Shown here piece by piece: positions 60,501 to 64,000 of a stretch of 64,000 nucleotides of DNA; position 1 is the stretch's first letter, and every line of letters begins with the position of its first letter. The stretch is taken from contig JAAOMT010000703.1 in NCBI GenBank assembly GCA_016748015.1, positions 1,276,057 to 1,340,056 on the forward strand. Direction: 5' to 3'. The stretch comes from Geosiphon pyriformis (lineage: Eukaryota > Glomeromycota > Glomeromycetes > Archaeosporales > Geosiphonaceae). The notes under the pieces were generated by a model, which saw nothing but the letters and a program-made list of their open reading frames with translations, made no database searches and had not been told where the DNA came from. Both the position numbers and the translations under genes were made by a program.

Positions 60501-62500
60501 ACAGATGCAGACTGAAAATTTGTTGACAAGTTTGATCAACTTTGCCAATTTGAAAGATATTTTTAACAGATTGTTCGAACATAGAACTATAAATTTATAG
60601 GCTGTTAGTTAGATGTCTTGGCAACTTTTTAGTTTTTTGATTACACTATTAATCAATTTCATAAACTGTTTTCTGGCTGATGTAACCAATACACTGGTGT
60701 TATGTAATTTGTCTTTGATTAATAATATATCTAATGTTTTTCAGACTGGTTGTAATATTGTTATTGCAAATGTCTTAAGTATAGAATACTATTTGAACAT
60801 AGTAAATTTACTAAGAAAGTTTGGTATTGTTTTTGTAAATTAATTTCTAAACCATCATAATATGTGTTTTATGTGGAGTATGTTTTACAGATAAAAGAGG
60901 TTGAATCTTAGAGATCCTGTTTTTGATTGGTTTAATTTATTGATTTCATTTATTAAGAGTAATGATTTGGCTGGTAGTAATGCTTTGGCTCAATATTCTA
61001 TTCTTAATAACTGTTTATACAATTTGGTTTTGTTAATAAGTATTTTGTGGAAAGTAGATCTAATACTGTAATTGTTTATACAGATGGATTAGTCAAGAGT
61101 TTAAAATCTGTAAATGCTTGTAGTAGTATTGCTGCCTACTTTTTGAATGTTAATTTGAGTATTAAAGTTCAAGTTTATGACTTGCTTTCTTTAATTTTGG
61201 TAGAATTATAAGCATTATTTTTGTTTTGAATTGTATTCTTGTGTTCAACTTGGTAGTATTGTTAACAAATAATCAGACATTATTAAATATATGTGCTTTA
61301 ATAAATAAGTTTATTAATTCCAATTTTTGCAATAAGTGCTAAGTTAAAAAAAAACATATTCATTTGATTATTACATCTAAAAATCTGTTAGTTGATTAAA
61401 ACAAAGTTAAGAGTTATTCCGAAGTTGTTGACAATAAGCATACTGACTTTTTTGTGAATGCTGCTATTATGTCCAAATTTGTGTTGTCTGTTGAAATATT
61501 ATATTGCTTTTTTGTTATTAAAAGTAAGTCTGTTTTTAAAAACATCTGTTACTTTATAAGGCATTTTTTTGAAGTTGTTAGTTTTGTTGGTTGAAAATTC
61601 AAGTGCACAGATAATATTGTGAATATAAATTTTTGTAAACTGTTCAATATGTGTCAGACTTTTAGCATTTGGCATTTTAATAGTAGAATTTATTTTGGCT
61701 TTACCAGTTTTATCTTTGTAATTCTTTGGTTCTATTTCATAAAAGTTTTATATTATTAACTATCTGTGGCCAAAAAAAATAATTATATAAGTTAAGTTAT
61801 CCTGGTATATTGTGTATTCAGTACAGCTTGATTGAAAATTTTGACTATATATTTTTGTGCATTCAAAATATTTGTACCAGAAAAAATTCAATCTCAACAA
61901 CCATTAAGACTTAGACTAATTTGCTAAATGCTTATGTTGCTAACTATGTAGTAATTTAATCTTTGCAAGAAATAAAGTTTTTTAGTCATTTATATATGGT
62001 ATTAGCTAAAGATTTTATAATGAAAGAATGGATAGCTAACACAATAAGTTTGTTAAGTACTGAGTTCAATAAAAGTTTGTTAATTATTAATTTGGTCTGG
62101 GGTTTTGTCAAGGATTATAGATCTGCTATATAATTATCAACCACTAAATTGAAGATGTATTATAAGAAGTGTGGCCTTTTGTTATGTGATAATTCAGTAG
62201 CTTTGGTTATTTCTGGTTTGGTTTTATTATGGTTTTCCAAGATGATTTATAACTTTGATATTAGATTGGATATTCATGTTTGTTTCAGTTTGTATCTTAG
62301 TTTAATTAGTGTACATTTCAGTTTTTTGCAAGATTTTCTTATAGTGAATAGTTTAAATATATAATGTTATTTTGATTGGCCTGAGTGATTGATTATGTAT
62401 AGAAAAAGCATGAGCCATACTTAAAATAAGATTTTATTTGATTGTACAATTTTATATAGTAGTTGGACTGTACTCATTAAAATATTAATAAAAAATTAAT
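57512..62500 (+). mobile_element. LINE copy B: end of ORF1, full ORF2 region and 3' end
   Basis: Runs from the last part of ORF1 (ttcagttgtaaataatgtgg, parallel to copy A at about 53,122) through the APE (57,720-58,430), RT (59,200-60,340) and RNase H regions (61,080 onward, TDGLVKS) to the 3' end near 62,500, where it parallels 37,510-37,640. Intermediate decay: many short open frames remain (58,787-58,984, 59,462-59,689, 60,139-60,336, 60,613-60,843, 62,149-62,364), each a fragment of ORF2. Some sites still have W or R codons where the young copy has stops, so it is independently descended. Confidence 0.75.
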
Positions 62501-62520
62501 TAATTATATATTATAAAATA

Positions 62521-62740
62521 TATATTAAACTTTTTTTTCTTTTTAATATAAATCTAAGAAACTTTTTTCTTTTTATATTCCAAAAAAAAGTAAATATTTT
62601 TGAGAAAAGTTTTTTTGTTTTTTTATATTTTACTATTCAGTTAGATCTTTTTTGTTTAATTATAAAGCTATTAATACTAATAACAGTTTAATTATAAAAA
62701 AAGTCAAAAAAAAATCTGGTGCTGGCTTAATAATTACAAA
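62521..62740 (+). mobile_element. LINE 5' fragment
   Basis: Leader-like aaacttttttctttttatatt at about 62,550, then 62,638-62,730 parallels the young copy's N-terminal ORF1 (VGPNTAIIKKAAKSSSSGD). It breaks off after about 200 bases; LINEs normally truncate from the 5' end, so a 5'-only fragment implies later deletion. Confidence 0.6.
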
Positions 62741-63085
62741 TTTATTTACCAAAAAAAATACAAAGATAGAATTTTAAAGAAAACTGCTGTTATAATCAAT
62801 TTGAGTACTTTTAAAAATATATTTTTAACTAATAAAGTAATTGGATTTAATATTAGAAATATGGGGCATGCTGCAACAAAACCAGACAAAGTGAACATTC
62901 TATTATGTAACATAAATGAGAGACTGATTTTATGATATGGCTGTAAAATTGACCAGTATGACTGATGACGTTTTGAAAAGTAATAATGGTTCTCATTCAT
63001 AACTTATGAACTTGTTAATTTTAATACTCACTTTATCATACCAGAATGTGATGAATATAAACCATAACAGGATTAATATAGGATT
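62741..63085. other. Transition between repeat block and non-repetitive right end
   Basis: Contains a minus-strand open frame (62,746-63,000) whose product I do not recognise and which lacks signals of a gene. On the plus strand 62,855-62,940 reads IRNMGHAATKPDKVNILLCN, possibly a transposon relic. Composition becomes less A+T-rich from about 62,850. Confidence 0.35.
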
Positions 63086-63089
63086 ATCT

Positions 63090-63097
63090 CTATATAA
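63090..63097 (+). promoter_or_regulatory. TATA-like box before the small ORF
   Basis: ctatataaaaataaa, about 40 bases before the ATG at 63136. A+T richness makes chance matches likely, so confidence is low. Confidence 0.3.
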
Positions 63098-63135
63098 AAA
63101 TAAAATATATGAAACTAATTTACATTAAATCCACT

Positions 63136-63309
63136 ATGGAACCCAAGAATTACAGCACTATTCGAAGCATTCTAAAGAAAGCTCAAGAAGAAAAAATTGC
63201 TCCATACGTTTTTAAAATCAAAGTTCTCCAGGAATACCTAGATCAAGAAAAAATTACTTATGAAATTTATCAAGAAGAAAGGAAAATAATAACTAATAAA
63301 GAGCATTAA
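63136..63309 (+). CDS. Small hypothetical protein, 57 residues
   Basis: ATG 63136 to TAA 63307-63309; starts MEPKNYSTIRSILKKAQEEK and is charged and helical (coiled-coil-like), ending ITNKEH. No family recognised. Just beyond the stop another frame continues as ALTTTHDEPRKKRKLEAYLF and stays open to about 63,490; PRKKRKLE resembles a classical nuclear localisation signal. A single-base indel near 63,300 would join the two into a basic, possibly nuclear protein. A+T content is lower than in the transposon block, which favours a host gene or its remnant. Confidence 0.35.
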   Translation: MEPKNYSTIRSILKKAQEEKIAPYVFKIKVLQEYLDQEKITYEIYQEERKIITNKEH

Positions 63310-63646
63310 CAACAACACATGATGAACCAAGAAAAAAAAGAAAACTAGAAGCATACCTCTTTCTTTATTACCATTTGATTACCATCAGTAATTTCCATGA
63401 TTCTTTATATACTGTTCGAGTAAGAATAATAATAAATATGATAATTTTGGTTCGCTGTGCCCAAGTACTACAAATCCGACACAATTCATGACCAGCAAAA
63501 CCTGTATCGTTTTAGAAACTATGGGTAAGTATTAAAGGTAATAAAAGGAAACACTAGAATAAGTCATTAGGAGAGCAGCCGTTTGATCGGCAAATTAACT
63601 GTTTCAAGTTCATGGTGTTCAATGAACGCTTATAATTTGAAATTGG

Positions 63647-63653
63647 TATAAAA
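63647..63653 (+). promoter_or_regulatory. TATA box near the right end
   Basis: TATAAAA in ggtataaaaccagcacc, in locally G+C-richer DNA and very similar in context to the BTB gene's TATA box (gtataaaagtcag). Predicts a transcript start near 63,680. Confidence 0.45.
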
Positions 63654-64000
63654 CCAGCACCATTTCACCCACGTTTTCGTTAAAAAACAAATTGAAATCT
63701 TCTGCGAGTTACTGCTGCTGATCACGCTTATCGCTGGTACTTCGCTCTACCATAAAACTCACAAGCAAGTCCGAACTATAACTCAAACGCTTTTTCAAGC
63801 GATAAAATCAAGGACAATTAAATCAAAATACCAGCTGCTCATTGAGCGGAAATATTTCTCAAGTTTGTGGGAAAGTCTTAACAAGTTGCTTGATAAAACG
63901 TCTGAGCTGGACTCAGTCTTATTTAACAAAGTGGTTATAAAATTCCACAAATCGCGCGAAAGAAAAAGCATTATTGCTTTTATTCTAAAAGGCCTTCACC
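63652..64000 (+). CDS. Open frame running off the right end (partial, no ATG)
   Basis: The frame NQHHFTHVFVKKQIEIFCEL continues for 116 codons without a stop to the end of the window, through LLLLITLIAGTSLY (hydrophobic), KSKYQLLIERKYFSSLW and RERKSIIAFILKGLH. Composition is the least A+T-rich of the right end and the other strand is full of stops, which favours coding. However, it contains no Met and starts right at a TATA box, so if transcribed from there the first part would be leader. It may be the coding end of a spliced gene, or a non-coding leader open by chance. No domain recognised. Confidence 0.3.

Noticed and set aside
62746-63000. 84-codon minus-strand open frame with Cys and hydrophobic residues
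   Set aside because: No recognised domain and no promoter or splice signals; kept only as a note in the transition region.
1-64000. CRISPR arrays, rRNA and tRNA genes
   Set aside because: No regular repeat-spacer pattern, no rRNA signature, and no stretch with convincing tRNA A and B boxes was found by eye; the CCA-ending word at 56,661 is a primer binding site, not a tRNA gene.

Overview
The window looks like nuclear DNA of an arbuscular-mycorrhizal fungus (Glomeromycotina, of the Rhizophagus/Gigaspora kind). This is inferred from extreme A+T richness, short GT-AG introns, a BTB-BACK-TLDc gene of the type massively expanded in these fungi, secreted class-3-lipase-like genes, and a very heavy load of decayed transposons. 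It is gene-poor: most of the 64 kb is transposon sequence at different stages of decay, and the few host genes stand out by higher G+C and intact splice signals.

Layout. 1-7.9 kb: A+T-rich, decayed repeats, no credible gene. 7.9-9.5 kb: TATA box and a two-exon BTB-BACK-TLDc gene broken by one frameshift. 9.77-11.05 kb: a full-length but dead Tc1/mariner element with terminal inverted repeats and TA target duplication. 11-15.1 kb: A+T-rich, copies of an old repeat (called R1 here). 15.1-20.3 kb: a tandem duplication of about 2.8 kb carrying two five-exon, signal-peptide-bearing lipase-fold genes; both read GHGIGG where active lipases have GHSxGG, so both are probably pseudoenzymes. 20.3-26.4 kb: A+T-rich, another R1 copy, gene remnants at most. 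26.5-27.9 kb: a candidate four-exon gene for a 107-residue single-pass membrane protein, reconstructed from phase-compatible splice sites.

29.8-62.7 kb is one block of nested retrotransposons. A relatively young LINE (30,903-37,652; ORF1 with zinc knuckle, then APE endonuclease, reverse transcriptase, RNase H and a C-terminal zinc-finger-like segment) sits inside an older copy of the same family (29.78-30.90 plus 37.65-43.09 kb) with a visible target-site duplication. A third copy (about 43.1-49.75 kb) is interrupted by a pogo/Tigger-like DNA transposon (46,527-48,815). Further fragments lie at 50.4-53.67, 57.5-62.5 and 62.52-62.74 kb. Between two of them is a minus-strand LTR retrotransposon with gag but no recognisable pol, one fresh LTR, and one badly decayed, shortened LTR. 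The old LINE copies differ from the young one almost wholly by C-to-T and G-to-A changes, and the young copy already carries many stop codons and lost catalytic aspartates of the same kind. 63.0-64.0 kb is a compositionally normal stretch with two TATA-like boxes, a small ORF, and a long stop-free frame running off the right end.

Coordinates of splice sites and element ends were read by eye; no alignment or database search was run.
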